From Nocardia blacklockiae (GTDB taxonomy: Bacteria; Actinomycetota; Actinomycetes; Mycobacteriales; Mycobacteriaceae), in the NCBI RefSeq assembly GCF_015477355.1, contig NZ_JADLRJ010000001.1:806001-870000 (forward strand): DNA of 64,000 nt. The letters are read 5' to 3'. Under the pieces are notes generated by a model. The model did no database searches. It was given only the letters and a program-made list of their open reading frames with translations, and was not told the DNA's origin. The position numbers and the translations under genes were made by a program. This document shows positions 18,101-24,987 of the stretch, in pieces (position 1 is the stretch's first letter; every line of letters begins with the position of its first letter).

Positions 18101-18883
18101 GAGTCGAATTACGTTCGCGCGCACACGCGTTCGGACCTGGCCGGGCACGGCGACGAACGCCGCGCCACCACCCGCATCTTCGGTTCCAAGCCCGGCACCT
18201 ACGGCGCGGGACTGCTGCAGCTGATCGACTCCAAGAGCTGGCGCACCGACGACGACCTCGCCGAGGTGTACACCGCGTGGGGCGGCTTCGCCTACGGCCG
18301 CGGCCTGGACGGCGTCCCGGCGGCCGACGACATGCGCACGGCGTACCGGCGGATCGCGGTGGCGGCCAAGAACACCGACACCCGCGAGCACGACATCGCC
18401 GACTCCGACGACTACTTCCAGTACCACGGCGGCATGGTGGCGGCGGTGCGCGCGCTGACCGGCAGCAACCCCGAGGCCTACATCGGCGACAGCACCCGCC
18501 CCGACGCGGTGCGCACCCGCACGCTGTCGGAGGAGACCACCCGCGTCTTCCGGGCTCGGGTGGTGAACCCGCGGTGGCTCGAGGCGATGCGCCGGCACGG
18601 CTACAAGGGCGCCTTCGAGATGGCCGCGACCGTCGACTATCTGTTCGGCTACGACGCCACCACGAATGTCGTCGCCGACTGGATGTACGAGAAGCTCTCG
18701 GAGAGCTACGTTTTCGACGACGTGAATCGCAAGTTCATGGAACAGTCGAATCCGTGGGCGCTGCACGGCATCGCCGAGCGGCTGCTGGAGGCCGCCGAGC
18801 GCAAGCTGTGGGAGCACCCCGAGCCCGAAACCCTGGAACGGCTGCGTCAGGTGTACCTGGAGACCGAGGGCGAATTGGAGTGA
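15134..18883 (+). CDS. cobN: Cobaltochelatase large subunit CobN
   Basis: 1249 residues from GTG 15134, placed 7 bases after GAGGAAGG. CobN is the large subunit of the ATP-dependent cobalt chelatase (with CobS and CobT, not in this window) that inserts Co2+ into hydrogenobyrinate a,c-diamide. Diagnostic blocks: ALMLSAYPTKHARIGNAVGLD, HHYLAAYRWI, VHLGKHGNLEWLPGK, FLVNDPGEGTQAKRRAHA, FIPAGPSGSPLRG, PTGRNFYSVDPKAVPS, SVWGTSAMRTSGDDIAE, FGSKPGTYGAGL, and a C-terminal NPWALHGIAERLLEA. Residues ~750-805 form an acidic low-complexity insertion (VDSAVVDSVPAPEALAPEE) between conserved blocks. Regulated by the riboswitch directly upstream. Confidence 0.96.
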   Translation: MILLLSTSDTDLLSARASGADYRLANPARLLPEDLPALLDGADLVVVRILGGRRAWEEGLDTLRASGIPVVAVGGEMAPDAELMECSTVPGGVAADAHNYLAAGGADNLRQLHHFLSDTVLLTGHGFEPPVHLPNWGELHRTAREVEGPTVAVLYYRAQQLAGNTAYIDALCTAIEDAGGRPLPLYCASLRTAEPDLIDTLRGADALVVTVLAAGGSKPAAATAGGDDEAWDIGALADLDVPILQGLCLTSARDQWADNDDGLSPLDVATQVAVPEFDGRIITVPFSFKEFDVDGLATYVPDPERAARVAGIAVRHARLRHLPVERRRIALMLSAYPTKHARIGNAVGLDTPASAIRLLTEMRAAGYDLGAPGEIPGLDERDGDTLIHALIAAGGQDPDWLTAEQLEGNPIRIGARRYAQWFDTLPAELREAVIEAWGPPPGELYVDRSADPDGEIVIAALRFGNVVLMVQPPRGFGENPVAIYHDPDLPPSHHYLAAYRWIAAAPEAGGFGADAMVHLGKHGNLEWLPGKTLGMSAACATDAALGDLPLIYPFLVNDPGEGTQAKRRAHATLVDHLIPPMARAETYGDISRLEQLLDEHANISALDPAKLPAVRQQIWTLMRAAKMDHDLGLTERPDEDVFDDMLLHVDGWLCEIKDVQIRDGLHVLGQAPAGEGELDLVLAMLRARQLWGGEIAVPGLREALGLSESGDESRERVDAVEARARTLLAALQAADWSAEAVDDVLDRYVTVSSATVDSAVVDSVPAPEALAPEETVPEAQSPGRGESGAPAEAGSIAVPADRVDTLRAVLRFAATEVVPRLRGTGVEIARILHALDGGFIPAGPSGSPLRGLINVLPTGRNFYSVDPKAVPSRLAWETGQAMADSLLRRYLADHGDYPRSVGLSVWGTSAMRTSGDDIAEVFALLGVRPVWDEASRRVTGLEPIPVAELGRPRIDVTVRISGFFRDAFPHVLALLDDAVRMVAALDEPDESNYVRAHTRSDLAGHGDERRATTRIFGSKPGTYGAGLLQLIDSKSWRTDDDLAEVYTAWGGFAYGRGLDGVPAADDMRTAYRRIAVAAKNTDTREHDIADSDDYFQYHGGMVAAVRALTGSNPEAYIGDSTRPDAVRTRTLSEETTRVFRARVVNPRWLEAMRRHGYKGAFEMAATVDYLFGYDATTNVVADWMYEKLSESYVFDDVNRKFMEQSNPWALHGIAERLLEAAERKLWEHPEPETLERLRQVYLETEGELE

Positions 18884-18934
18884 CGCCCGGCCGGTCGTGA
18901 ACGATCTTGCGGCACCGGCGTTTTCGAGTCCGAG

Positions 18935-18964
18935 ACCACCGGCCCCATGAAACGGGGGCTTGGT
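18935..18964 (+). terminator. Imperfect hairpin after cobN
   Basis: ACCACCGGCCCC and GGGGGCTTGGT can pair around a 7-base loop (18947-18953), about 50 bases after the cobN stop. It is imperfect and lacks a T-tract. The rest of 18884-19160 shows no gene. Confidence 0.35.
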
Positions 18965-19160
18965 CCCGGCGCGCCCTGAGCGGACCATGAGAATTGTCGC
19001 GACGGCCGCCCGGAGAAATATCACCGGGCGGTGGATGAGGTCATCCCGAAGGACAATTCACCACGAATCGGATTCGCCGCACGGGCGAGTGGTGCGCTCC
19101 TGCTCGGAAACAGCACGCGGCCGTCGGCGAATCGGTTCCTTCAGGTACAGGAATCGAATC

Positions 19161-19700
19161 ATGAGAATAGCGAAATTCGCCGCCACCGCGGTCGTGACGG
19201 CCGCCGCGCTCGGTATCGCGGGGGCCACCGCGCACGGCGAGGCCGGTGTGGCCGGGCCCTCGTTCAGCGGCGCGGACCAGGGCGTGGCCTACACGACGAC
19301 GCTGGCCCAGGACCGGTCGGCGGTCAGCACCACGCTGGCGTCCGGCCGGTTCGAGGTCGTGCCCGACGCGGTGGCGGTCTACGCGCCCAACGGCGCGCAG
19401 GTCGCCACGGTGCCGCTGACCTATCAGGCCGCCGGCCGGACCGTGCACGTCACGCCCGAACTCGACGCCGCCGCAACGACATTGACGGTGCGGCCGGAGA
19501 GTCCGGCCGACATCAGCGCGCCGACGCCGCAGACCGTGGCGCTGCAGAACATCGGCAGTCCCGGCCAGATCGCGGGCGGCGCCGCACTGGGCTGCGTGAT
19601 CGGGATCGTGATCGGCGTCTGGTTCTTCGGCGTCGGCGCGATCCTCGGCTGCATCGTCGGCGGGCTCATCGGCGGGGCGATCGGGGCCAACCAGCCGTGA
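19161..19700 (+). CDS. Secreted/membrane protein, paralogue of 8796..9395
   Basis: 179 residues from ATG 19161, chosen because a signal peptide begins there (MRIAKFAATAVVTAAALGIAGATAHG); in-frame upstream starts would bury it. The soluble domain (GVAYTTTLAQDRSAVSTTLASGRFEVV) aligns by eye with GVGYVTQLDAAAKSVVTTVTGGAFTL of the 8796 gene. The C-terminus is again a Gly-rich hydrophobic stretch (GGAALGCVIGIVIGVWFFGVGAILGCIVGGLIGGAIGANQP), here with two Cys. Function unknown. A perfect hairpin follows the stop, so the gene is probably monocistronic. Confidence 0.78.
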   Translation: MRIAKFAATAVVTAAALGIAGATAHGEAGVAGPSFSGADQGVAYTTTLAQDRSAVSTTLASGRFEVVPDAVAVYAPNGAQVATVPLTYQAAGRTVHVTPELDAAATTLTVRPESPADISAPTPQTVALQNIGSPGQIAGGAALGCVIGIVIGVWFFGVGAILGCIVGGLIGGAIGANQP

Positions 19701-19715
19701 CCCGATAGCCGTACC

Positions 19716-19756
19716 GGGGTCGGCCGCCGGGGCCGCGCAGCCCGGCGGCCGACCCC
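19716..19756 (+). terminator. Perfect 16-bp hairpin terminator
   Basis: GGGGTCGGCCGCCGGG (19716-19731) pairs perfectly with CCCGGCGGCCGACCCC (19741-19756) around a 9-base loop, 15 bases after the stop of the secreted-protein gene. There is no strong T-run, but stem length and location support a terminator. Confidence 0.75.
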
Positions 19757-19831
19757 TACGCCCGCAGGCGTACCGGGTCGTGCGCCCGCCGACGGATGTG
19801 GTCGCGGCCGCGCCGCCGTAGCGTGGGCGGC

Positions 19832-20218
19832 ATGACCTGGAACGATCTCGCGCAAGCGAAGTACGCGCTGCTGACGACCTACAAGAAGGACGGCACCGCG
19901 GTCGGCACCCCCGTGTGGGTGGCGCCCGACGGCGACCGCCTGGTGATCTGGACCAACCCGAAGACCTGGAAGGTGAAGCGGATCCGCCGCAACCCGTCGG
20001 TGACGCTCCAGGTCTGTGACAATCGCGGCCGCACCGCCGGCGGGGAGATCGTCGCGGGCACCGCCGAGGTGCTCGACGAGGACGGCACCGAGCGGGTGCG
20101 GGGCGTGATCGGGCGCAAGTACGGGGTGCTCGGCACGCTCGCCGTGCGGGGGCACAAACTGTTCCTGGGCAAGGATCGCTCGGTGGGCTTGTCCGTCACC
20201 CCGCGGGCCGCGGAATAG
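19832..20218 (+). CDS. F420-dependent split-barrel (PPOX-class) protein, Rv2061c-like
   Basis: 128 residues from ATG 19832. Reads as a PPOX-class F420-binding protein: KYALLTTYKKDGTAVGTPVWVAPDGDRLVIWT, then KTWKVKRIRRNPSVTLQVCDNRG, which carries the basic residues typical of this subgroup. It should bind F420 (or FMN) as a dimer in the cytosol. The mycobacterial gene beside cobN (Rv2061c) is of the same class. It is 9 bases from, and convergent with, a second copy of the same family at 20228..20611; the two share the motif WKVKRIRRNP[SA]VTLQ. Substrate unknown. Confidence 0.85.
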   Translation: MTWNDLAQAKYALLTTYKKDGTAVGTPVWVAPDGDRLVIWTNPKTWKVKRIRRNPSVTLQVCDNRGRTAGGEIVAGTAEVLDEDGTERVRGVIGRKYGVLGTLAVRGHKLFLGKDRSVGLSVTPRAAE

Positions 20219-20227
20219 CCTGCGCGC

Positions 20228-20611
20228 CTAGCCCTTCGGCGTGATCTCGATGCCGACGGTGCCCCGGCGGCCGCGGCGCAGCACGCTGCCGGTGACGACC
20301 AGCCAGCCCTGCACGGTGTACTTCCGCTTGATCAGCCGGCGCACCCGCTCGCTGCCGGCGTCGTCGAGCACCCGCGCGGTCGCCTCGACGATCTCGCCGC
20401 GCGGGGTGCCGGTGGCGCCGCACGGTTGGAGCGTGACCGCCGGATTGCGGCGGATGCGCTTGACCTTCCAGCTGTCGGCGACCGTCCAGACGTAGAGCTT
20501 GCCGTCGTCGAGCGCCGCCCACAGCGGCGTTGCGACCGGGGTGCCGTCCTTGCGAAACGTGGTCAGCAGAACGTAATTCGCGGTGCCGGCGGCGCCGAAG
20601 GGATTGTCCAC
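20228..20611 (-). CDS. F420-dependent split-barrel (PPOX-class) protein, paralogue
   Basis: 127 residues from GTG 20611. Same fold and motifs as its convergent neighbour: NYVLLTTFRKDGTPVATPLWAALDDGKLYVWT, DSWKVKRIRRNPAVTLQPCGATGTPRGEIVE, and a C-terminal RRGTVGIEITPKG. It is probably an F420- or flavin-dependent reductase with unknown substrate. It lies 9 bases downstream of the PadR gene on the same strand, so it may be co-expressed with that regulator. The tail-to-tail arrangement of two paralogues suggests an inverted duplication. Confidence 0.83.
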   Translation of the reverse strand: MDNPFGAAGTANYVLLTTFRKDGTPVATPLWAALDDGKLYVWTVADSWKVKRIRRNPAVTLQPCGATGTPRGEIVEATARVLDDAGSERVRRLIKRKYTVQGWLVVTGSVLRRGRRGTVGIEITPKG

Positions 20612-20620
20612 CCGGGCAGC

Positions 20621-21238
20621 CTAACGGTCCGGGTCCGCCGCCGCGGCGGACGGGCGCGGGGGTTCGCCGGCCATGCGGTACTCGCCGTCCTCGAGCCGCC
20701 GCAGCAGCCGCGCGGTCCAGCCGGTGAAGTTGTCGAACACGCCGCTCCACAGTTCCAGCAGGTCGGGGAAGTACGGCGCGTCGTCGCGGCCCGGATATTC
20801 CGGCACCATCGCCAGCAGTTCGTCGCGGATCGCGGCGGTGGCGCGGCGCTGCGCGGTCAGCAACTCGACCACGTCCGGGCGCGGCAGGGCGTCCATGAAC
20901 GCGATGCCCGCCCCGAGTTCCTCCATGTCCACGCTCGTCAGCGCCTCCCGCAGGCGCTCGAAGAACTCGGCCTCGCCCGAATCGGTGAGTTCGAACAGGG
21001 TGCGCCCGGGGCCCTGGCTGCTGTCCTCGGTACGCACCGCGCGCAACTTGTCCTCGGCGGTGAGCTGTTTGAGCGCGTGATAGATCGACCCCGGCTTCAC
21101 ATTGGTCCACGTCTCGGCCCGCCACGACAGCAACTCCTGGCGCACCGCGTACCCGTAGGTGGGTTGACGCAGGCGGATCACTCCCAGCACGAGCAGGCGC
21201 ACGGCGGCCACGACTCTCCCTTCGCTCGACCGCGTCAT
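20621..21238 (-). CDS. PadR-family transcriptional regulator
   Basis: 205 residues from ATG 21238; an in-frame TTG at 21247 lies inside the presumed operator and is less likely. Winged helix domain: LLVLGVIRLRQPTYGYAVRQELLSW, NVKPGSIYHALKQLTAEDKLRAV. The wing RTLFELTDSGEAEFFERLREAL is followed by a C-terminal helical region typical of PadR_C. It is divergent from a VOC-domain gene, with two copies of an AGTCAA-NN-TTGA(C/A)T palindrome between the genes. This makes it the likely autorepressor and regulator of the VOC gene. The F420-type gene 9 bases downstream is a possible co-regulated member. Confidence 0.87.
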   Translation of the reverse strand: MTRSSEGRVVAAVRLLVLGVIRLRQPTYGYAVRQELLSWRAETWTNVKPGSIYHALKQLTAEDKLRAVRTEDSSQGPGRTLFELTDSGEAEFFERLREALTSVDMEELGAGIAFMDALPRPDVVELLTAQRRATAAIRDELLAMVPEYPGRDDAPYFPDLLELWSGVFDNFTGWTARLLRRLEDGEYRMAGEPPRPSAAAADPDR

Positions 21239-21241
21239 GCT

Positions 21242-21255
21242 AGTCAAACTTGACT
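21242..21255. promoter_or_regulatory. Putative PadR operator, copy 1
   Basis: AGTCAA-AC-TTGACT, a perfect 6-bp dyad with a 2-bp spacer, immediately upstream of the padR ATG. It matches copy 2 at 21284 in sequence and orientation; their starts are 42 bp apart, four helical turns. Confidence 0.7.
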
Positions 21256-21283
21256 TCCCGAGCCAGCCGACCTACCGTTCGCT

Positions 21284-21297
21284 AGTCAAATTTGAAT
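21284..21297. promoter_or_regulatory. Putative PadR operator, copy 2
   Basis: AGTCAAATTTGAAT with the perfect core TCAAATTTGA, 19 bp upstream of the VOC-gene GTG and just before its ribosome site. Paired with copy 1 it would let one regulator control both divergent genes. Confidence 0.7.
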
Positions 21298-21315
21298 ACT
21301 GGAAGGAGGGGACGG

Positions 21316-22017
21316 GTGACAGCCACTTCGATTCCGATGCTCTGGAGCGGTGACCTCGCGGTCACGCTGGAGTTCTACCGGGCGCTCGGGTACGCGGTGA
21401 CCCACGAGCAGACCAGGCCCTATTCCTACGGCGTGATCGAGCGCGACGGGTGCCAGGTGCATTTCGGCCCGATGCCGGAGCACGGCGGCAGCGCGGAGGA
21501 GGCCCGGGTGGGGTGTCTGGTGCTGATCGACGACGCCGCGCGCTGGCATGCGGAGTTCACCGAGTGCCTGCGCCGGACGTACGGGCGGGTTCCGGCGCGC
21601 GGCGCGCCCCGCATCACCCGATTCCGGCCGGGACAGACGCGATTCACCGTCGTCGACCCGGCCGGGAATTCGATCACCTACATCCAGCGCGACGAACCCG
21701 AGGTCGAATACGGCGGTTCGCGCGCGCTCACCGGACTCGCGCGGGTGCTCGACAACGCGCGGATCCTGCGGGACTTCAAGACCGACGAGGCGGCGGCGGT
21801 CAAGGTGGTCGAGGTGGGGCTGCGGCGGTTCGCGCGCATCGCCTCCGCGCTGGAGCGCGGTCGCGCACTGGCCATGCTGGCCGATATCCACACGGTCGCA
21901 GGCGATTCCGAGGCCGCGGCGCGACGGCAGGCCGAACTCGCGGAGCTGACGCTGACCGCCGAGGAGAAGGCCGCGTTGCGCGCCGAGTACCCGGGTGTGC
22001 CGCTGCCGGGGGAGTGA
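21316..22017 (+). CDS. VOC/glyoxalase-fold protein with helical C-terminal extension
   Basis: 233 residues from GTG 21316, preceded by GGAAGGAGGGG. Residues 1-125 form a bleomycin-resistance/glyoxalase-type VOC domain (IPMLWSGDLAVTLEFYRALGYAVT, VHFGPMPEH, TRFTVVDPAGNSITYIQRDEP). Residues ~130-233 are predicted helices (LTGLARVLDNARILRDFKTDEAAAVKVV, ALERGRALAMLADIHTVAGDSEAAARRQAELAEL) resembling a small TPR-like tail. Such proteins bind or modify small molecules and often give resistance to them. Control by the divergent PadR regulator is likely because of the duplicated operator. Ligand unknown. Confidence 0.82.
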   Translation: MTATSIPMLWSGDLAVTLEFYRALGYAVTHEQTRPYSYGVIERDGCQVHFGPMPEHGGSAEEARVGCLVLIDDAARWHAEFTECLRRTYGRVPARGAPRITRFRPGQTRFTVVDPAGNSITYIQRDEPEVEYGGSRALTGLARVLDNARILRDFKTDEAAAVKVVEVGLRRFARIASALERGRALAMLADIHTVAGDSEAAARRQAELAELTLTAEEKAALRAEYPGVPLPGE

Positions 22018-22023
22018 GGGCGC

Positions 22024-22791
22024 TCAGGCGGCGAGAGTCAGCACGAGCGGGCCGTCCTCGGTGACGGCGACGGTGTGCTCGGAGTGCGCGGTGCGCGAAC
22101 CGTCGGCCGAGCGCAGCGTCCAGCCGTCGGGGTCGGTCACGATCCGGTCGGTGCCGGCGGCGAGCCACGGTTCCAGGGCGACGGTCAGCCCCGGCCGCAG
22201 GACCATGCCGCGCCCGGGGCGGCCGTCGTTGGCGACGTGCGGGTCCTCGTGCATGGTGCGGCCCAGGCCGTGGCCGCCGAACTCGGTGTTGACGCGGTAG
22301 CCGTTGCCGCGCGCGACCGCGGCGATCGCGGCTGAGATGTCGCCGATCCGATTGCCGGGCCGCGCCGCTTCGACCGCCGCGGCCAGGGCCTGCTCGGTGG
22401 TGCGGACGAGGCGGCGGTCCTGCTCGTCGGCCGTGCCGACGATGACCGTGACCGCCGCGTCGGCGACCCAGCCGTCGATGCTCACCGCGAGATCCATGCT
22501 GAGCACGTCGCCGTCGCGCAGTGCGTAGTCGAACGGAAGGCCGTGCAGCACGGCGTCGTTCACCGACAGGCAGACGGTGTTGCGGAACGGGCCGCGGCCG
22601 AAGGAGGGGGAGTAGTCCCAGTAGCACGAGACCGCGCCCCGCTCCCGGATCCGTTCCCGGACATGCTGTTCCAGATCCAGCAGGTTGACCCCGACCTGCG
22701 CGCGCTCCCGCAGTTCGGCCAGCACGCCGGCGACGAACTGCCCGGTGACCCGCATGCGTTCGATCTCGGCGGGGGTTTTCAACTCGACCAC
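22024..22791 (-). CDS. map: Methionine aminopeptidase, type I (additional copy)
   Basis: 255 residues from GTG 22791, with AAAGGA seven bases upstream. Typical type I MetAP: ELKTPAEIERMRVTGQFVA at the start, and metal ligands Asp in VLSMDLAVSIDGWVADAAVTVIVG, His in FGGHGLGRTMHEDPHV, and Glu in VALEPWLA and SEHTVAV. It removes initiator Met in the cytosol. Placement with a divergent small XRE regulator and a shared duplicated operator implies regulated expression, so this is probably a second, conditional enzyme and not the housekeeping one in the ribosomal-protein region. Confidence 0.92.
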   Translation of the reverse strand: MVELKTPAEIERMRVTGQFVAGVLAELRERAQVGVNLLDLEQHVRERIRERGAVSCYWDYSPSFGRGPFRNTVCLSVNDAVLHGLPFDYALRDGDVLSMDLAVSIDGWVADAAVTVIVGTADEQDRRLVRTTEQALAAAVEAARPGNRIGDISAAIAAVARGNGYRVNTEFGGHGLGRTMHEDPHVANDGRPGRGMVLRPGLTVALEPWLAAGTDRIVTDPDGWTLRSADGSRTAHSEHTVAVTEDGPLVLTLAA

Positions 22792-22807
22792 GAGCGTCCT
22801 TTCGTTC

Positions 22808-22821
22808 GGTATTTAAATACC
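22808..22821. promoter_or_regulatory. Operator palindrome 1 between map and XRE gene
   Basis: GGTATTTAAATACC, a perfect 14-bp palindrome followed by AACCCTAG, 17 bp upstream of the map start. The sequence is strikingly AT-rich for this genome. Confidence 0.75.
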
Positions 22822-22836
22822 AACCCTAGCGCTTGC

Positions 22837-22850
22837 GGTATTTGAATACC
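22837..22850. promoter_or_regulatory. Operator palindrome 2 between map and XRE gene
   Basis: GGTATTTGAATACC, differing from copy 1 in one central base and followed by AACCGTAG, 17 bp upstream of the XRE ATG. The copies are 29 bp apart, start to start. Likely bound by the XRE protein. Confidence 0.75.
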
Positions 22851-22867
22851 AACCGTAGTCTGGCCGC

Positions 22868-23131
22868 ATGGTTCGCCTCCCCCTCACTCCCGCGCAGGTC
22901 GAGGCGGGTCGCCGCCTCGGCGCGTATCTGCGGGCCGCGCGGGCGCAGCGCGACCCGGCCGAGGTGGCCCGCGCCGCCGGCATCTCCCCGGAGACGCTGC
23001 GCAAGATCGAGTCCGGCCGGCTGCCGAGTCCCGCGTTCGGCACGGTGGTGGGTCTGAGCCGGGCGCTCGAGGTGCCGCTGCAGGAGCTGGCCGACATCTG
23101 GCAGTCCGCGGCGCTGGCCGAATCGGCGTAG
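22868..23131 (+). CDS. Small XRE-family helix-turn-helix regulator
   Basis: 87 residues from ATG 22868, consisting of one HTH_3/XRE domain: RLGAYLRAARAQRDPAEVARAAGISPETLRKIESGRLPSPAFGTVVGLSRALEVPLQEL. The recognition helix is around ISPETLRKIESG. It is divergent from map, with two near-identical palindromes between them spaced evenly from both start codons, so it should control both itself and map. The gene ends 13 bases from the convergent protease gene. Confidence 0.88.
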   Translation: MVRLPLTPAQVEAGRRLGAYLRAARAQRDPAEVARAAGISPETLRKIESGRLPSPAFGTVVGLSRALEVPLQELADIWQSAALAESA

Positions 23132-23144
23132 CGGGGCCCGCGGG

Positions 23145-24062
23145 TCAGTCGGCGGTCAGTTCGGTCGGCACCGCGATCACGTCCACCATCGCGCCGTTGC
23201 GCAGCACGGTGACCGGCAGTGGACGGCCGATCGTCTCGGCGAACAGGTGTCGCTGAATGCCTTGGGCGTCACGGATTTCCGCGCGATTCACGGTCAGGAT
23301 CAGGTCGCCGCGGCGCAGGCCGGCGCGGTCGGCGGGCCCGTCGCGCACCACTTCGACGATGCGCAGCGCGGCTCGCCGCCCCGTGCGCGCGGCGACGGCG
23401 TCCGGCAGCGGCGAGGGCGCGCCGACGACGCCGAGGTAGGCGCGGCGCACGCGGCCGTCGGTGCGCAAGGTGTCGACGATGCGGCGGGTGGTGGCATTGA
23501 CCGGAATGGCCAGGCCCAGTCCGATCCCCGCCACCGCGGTGTTCACCCCGACCACGCGTCCCGACGAATCGGCCAGCGCCCCACCGGAATTGCCGGGATT
23601 CAGCGCCGCGTCGGTCTGGATGACGTCCTCGATCACGCGGGTGGTGCGGCGCGTGCCGACCGGCACCGACCGCCCGAGCGCGCTCACCACACCCGCGGTC
23701 ACCGAGCCCGCCAGCCCGAGCGGACTGCCCACCGCCACCACCAGCTGCCCCACGACCAGGGCGTCGGCGTCGCCGAGCGCCGCCGCGGCGGGTGAGTCGC
23801 CCCGGGCGTGCAGGACCGCGAGATCCGACAGCGGATCCACGCCGACCACCTCGAACGGTGCCTCGCCGCCGTCGGCGAAGACGGCGGTGCCCTTGCGATC
23901 CGAGCCGACCACGTGCGCGTTGGTGAGCAGGTAGCCGTCGTCGGTGAACACCACCGCGGACCCGCCGCCCCGCCGCGTCTGCACACTCGCCACGTGCGGT
24001 GTCACCTCGCGGGCGACGGTGACGACCGTCCGCGAATAGGCGTCGAGCGCTTCGTCGTCCAC
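23145..24062 (-). CDS. Trypsin-like (S1C/DegP-type) serine protease with PDZ domain
   Basis: 305 residues from GTG 24062. I chose it because GGAAGG lies 8-9 bases upstream and the product then starts MDDEALDAYSRTVVTVAREVTPHV, typical of actinobacterial cytosolic members. The catalytic triad can be read: His in YLLTNAHVVG, Asp in DPLSDLAVL, Ser in LNPGNSGGAL. Residues ~210-305 form a PDZ domain (YLGVVGAPSPLPD, VVRDGPADRAGLRRGDLILTVN). No signal peptide or transmembrane helix is present, unlike HtrA proteins that act outside the membrane. It probably handles damaged proteins; the target is unknown. Confidence 0.88.
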   Translation of the reverse strand: MDDEALDAYSRTVVTVAREVTPHVASVQTRRGGGSAVVFTDDGYLLTNAHVVGSDRKGTAVFADGGEAPFEVVGVDPLSDLAVLHARGDSPAAAALGDADALVVGQLVVAVGSPLGLAGSVTAGVVSALGRSVPVGTRRTTRVIEDVIQTDAALNPGNSGGALADSSGRVVGVNTAVAGIGLGLAIPVNATTRRIVDTLRTDGRVRRAYLGVVGAPSPLPDAVAARTGRRAALRIVEVVRDGPADRAGLRRGDLILTVNRAEIRDAQGIQRHLFAETIGRPLPVTVLRNGAMVDVIAVPTELTAD

Positions 24063-24165
24063 GACGATCACCCTTCCGATTACATGATTACACCGCTGTC
24101 CTTCCAGCATCCGCTGCCATCGCGGCATCGCGTGCGTGTTCGCGCGCAGCGCAATTCGCGGGATT

Positions 24166-24987
24166 TCAGGGGTGTAGTTCGGGAGCCGCCGGGCCGTCGA
24201 CGACCCGCTGGGGCGCGAGTGCGCCGAGATCCTCGACGTACTCACGGAATTCGAGCAGCGCGTGGTCGAGCAGCCGGGTGACCGCGCCGCGGACGGTGGT
24301 GGTGTCGGCGGGACGGACGGTGATGGTGCGGCTGCCGGTCTCCATGTAGCGGCCGTCGTCCTCGATGTCGTACCAGCGCACGGTGCCGACCTTGCGGGGC
24401 GGACGCAGGCCCTGGCGGCGCGGCCCCCGGAACACGGTGAAGACGCCCGCGCCCGTGGCGGGGCGGCGGATCAGGCGGGTGTAGCGCTGCAGCGGCGTCG
24501 ACTCGCCGGTGTAGCGCAGGATGGGCTGCCGCTCGGGATACAGGTCGGCGGCGACGAACGCCTCCGGCGGCCGGGTGCCGGGCGGCCGTTCGGGCAGCAG
24601 CATCGCGAGCCGGTCGGGTAGTCGATCGGCGGCGGTGATGGACAGTTCGATCCGGCCGCGGCGGGTGAACTGCATGGCCAGCGCGGCGTGGCGGTCGTGC
24701 CGGGCGGCGGCGACCCGGATCGGGCCGGACTCGTCGGACACCCCGTGCACCTCCGCCCACACCTCCGGTTCGGTCAGCACGGTGAAGGCGCGGCGCAGCA
24801 GATCGGCCTCGTTCCAGCTCAGGCGGCCGCGCTCGGAGTACTCGTGCCGGACCTGCGCCCAGAACCGGTCGCGTTCGTTGACATGGCTGAAACGGGAGAG
24901 GTAATCGAGGGGGTACAGCATGCGGTCGTTCGCCGGCCCGAACCACAGGGCCGCGAATTCTTCTTCATCGAACGACCAGGACGCCAT
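24166..24987 (-). CDS. EspG-family ESX secretion chaperone
   Basis: 273 residues from ATG 24987 (TAATG overlap with the upstream gene). It begins SWSFDEEEFAALWFGPANDRMLYPL and has EspG-like features: an N-terminal W/F-rich strand, the central GPIRVAAARHDRHAALAMQFTRRGRIELSITAADRL, and a C-terminal DTTTVRGAVTRLLDHALLEFREYVEDL helix. EspG proteins are cytosolic chaperones that bind PE-PPE pairs and deliver them to a type VII system. It is the third gene of a small helical protein / PPE-like / EspG operon. No ESX core gene (eccB-E, mycP) is nearby, so its partner system must lie elsewhere. Confidence 0.85.
   Translation of the reverse strand: MASWSFDEEEFAALWFGPANDRMLYPLDYLSRFSHVNERDRFWAQVRHEYSERGRLSWNEADLLRRAFTVLTEPEVWAEVHGVSDESGPIRVAAARHDRHAALAMQFTRRGRIELSITAADRLPDRLAMLLPERPPGTRPPEAFVAADLYPERQPILRYTGESTPLQRYTRLIRRPATGAGVFTVFRGPRRQGLRPPRKVGTVRWYDIEDDGRYMETGSRTITVRPADTTTVRGAVTRLLDHALLEFREYVEDLGALAPQRVVDGPAAPELHP

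Noticed and set aside
18960-19160. In-frame N-terminal extension of the 19161 secreted protein
   Set aside because: It would put ~67 Arg/Ser-rich residues before a well-formed signal peptide. ATG 19161 is far more sensible.
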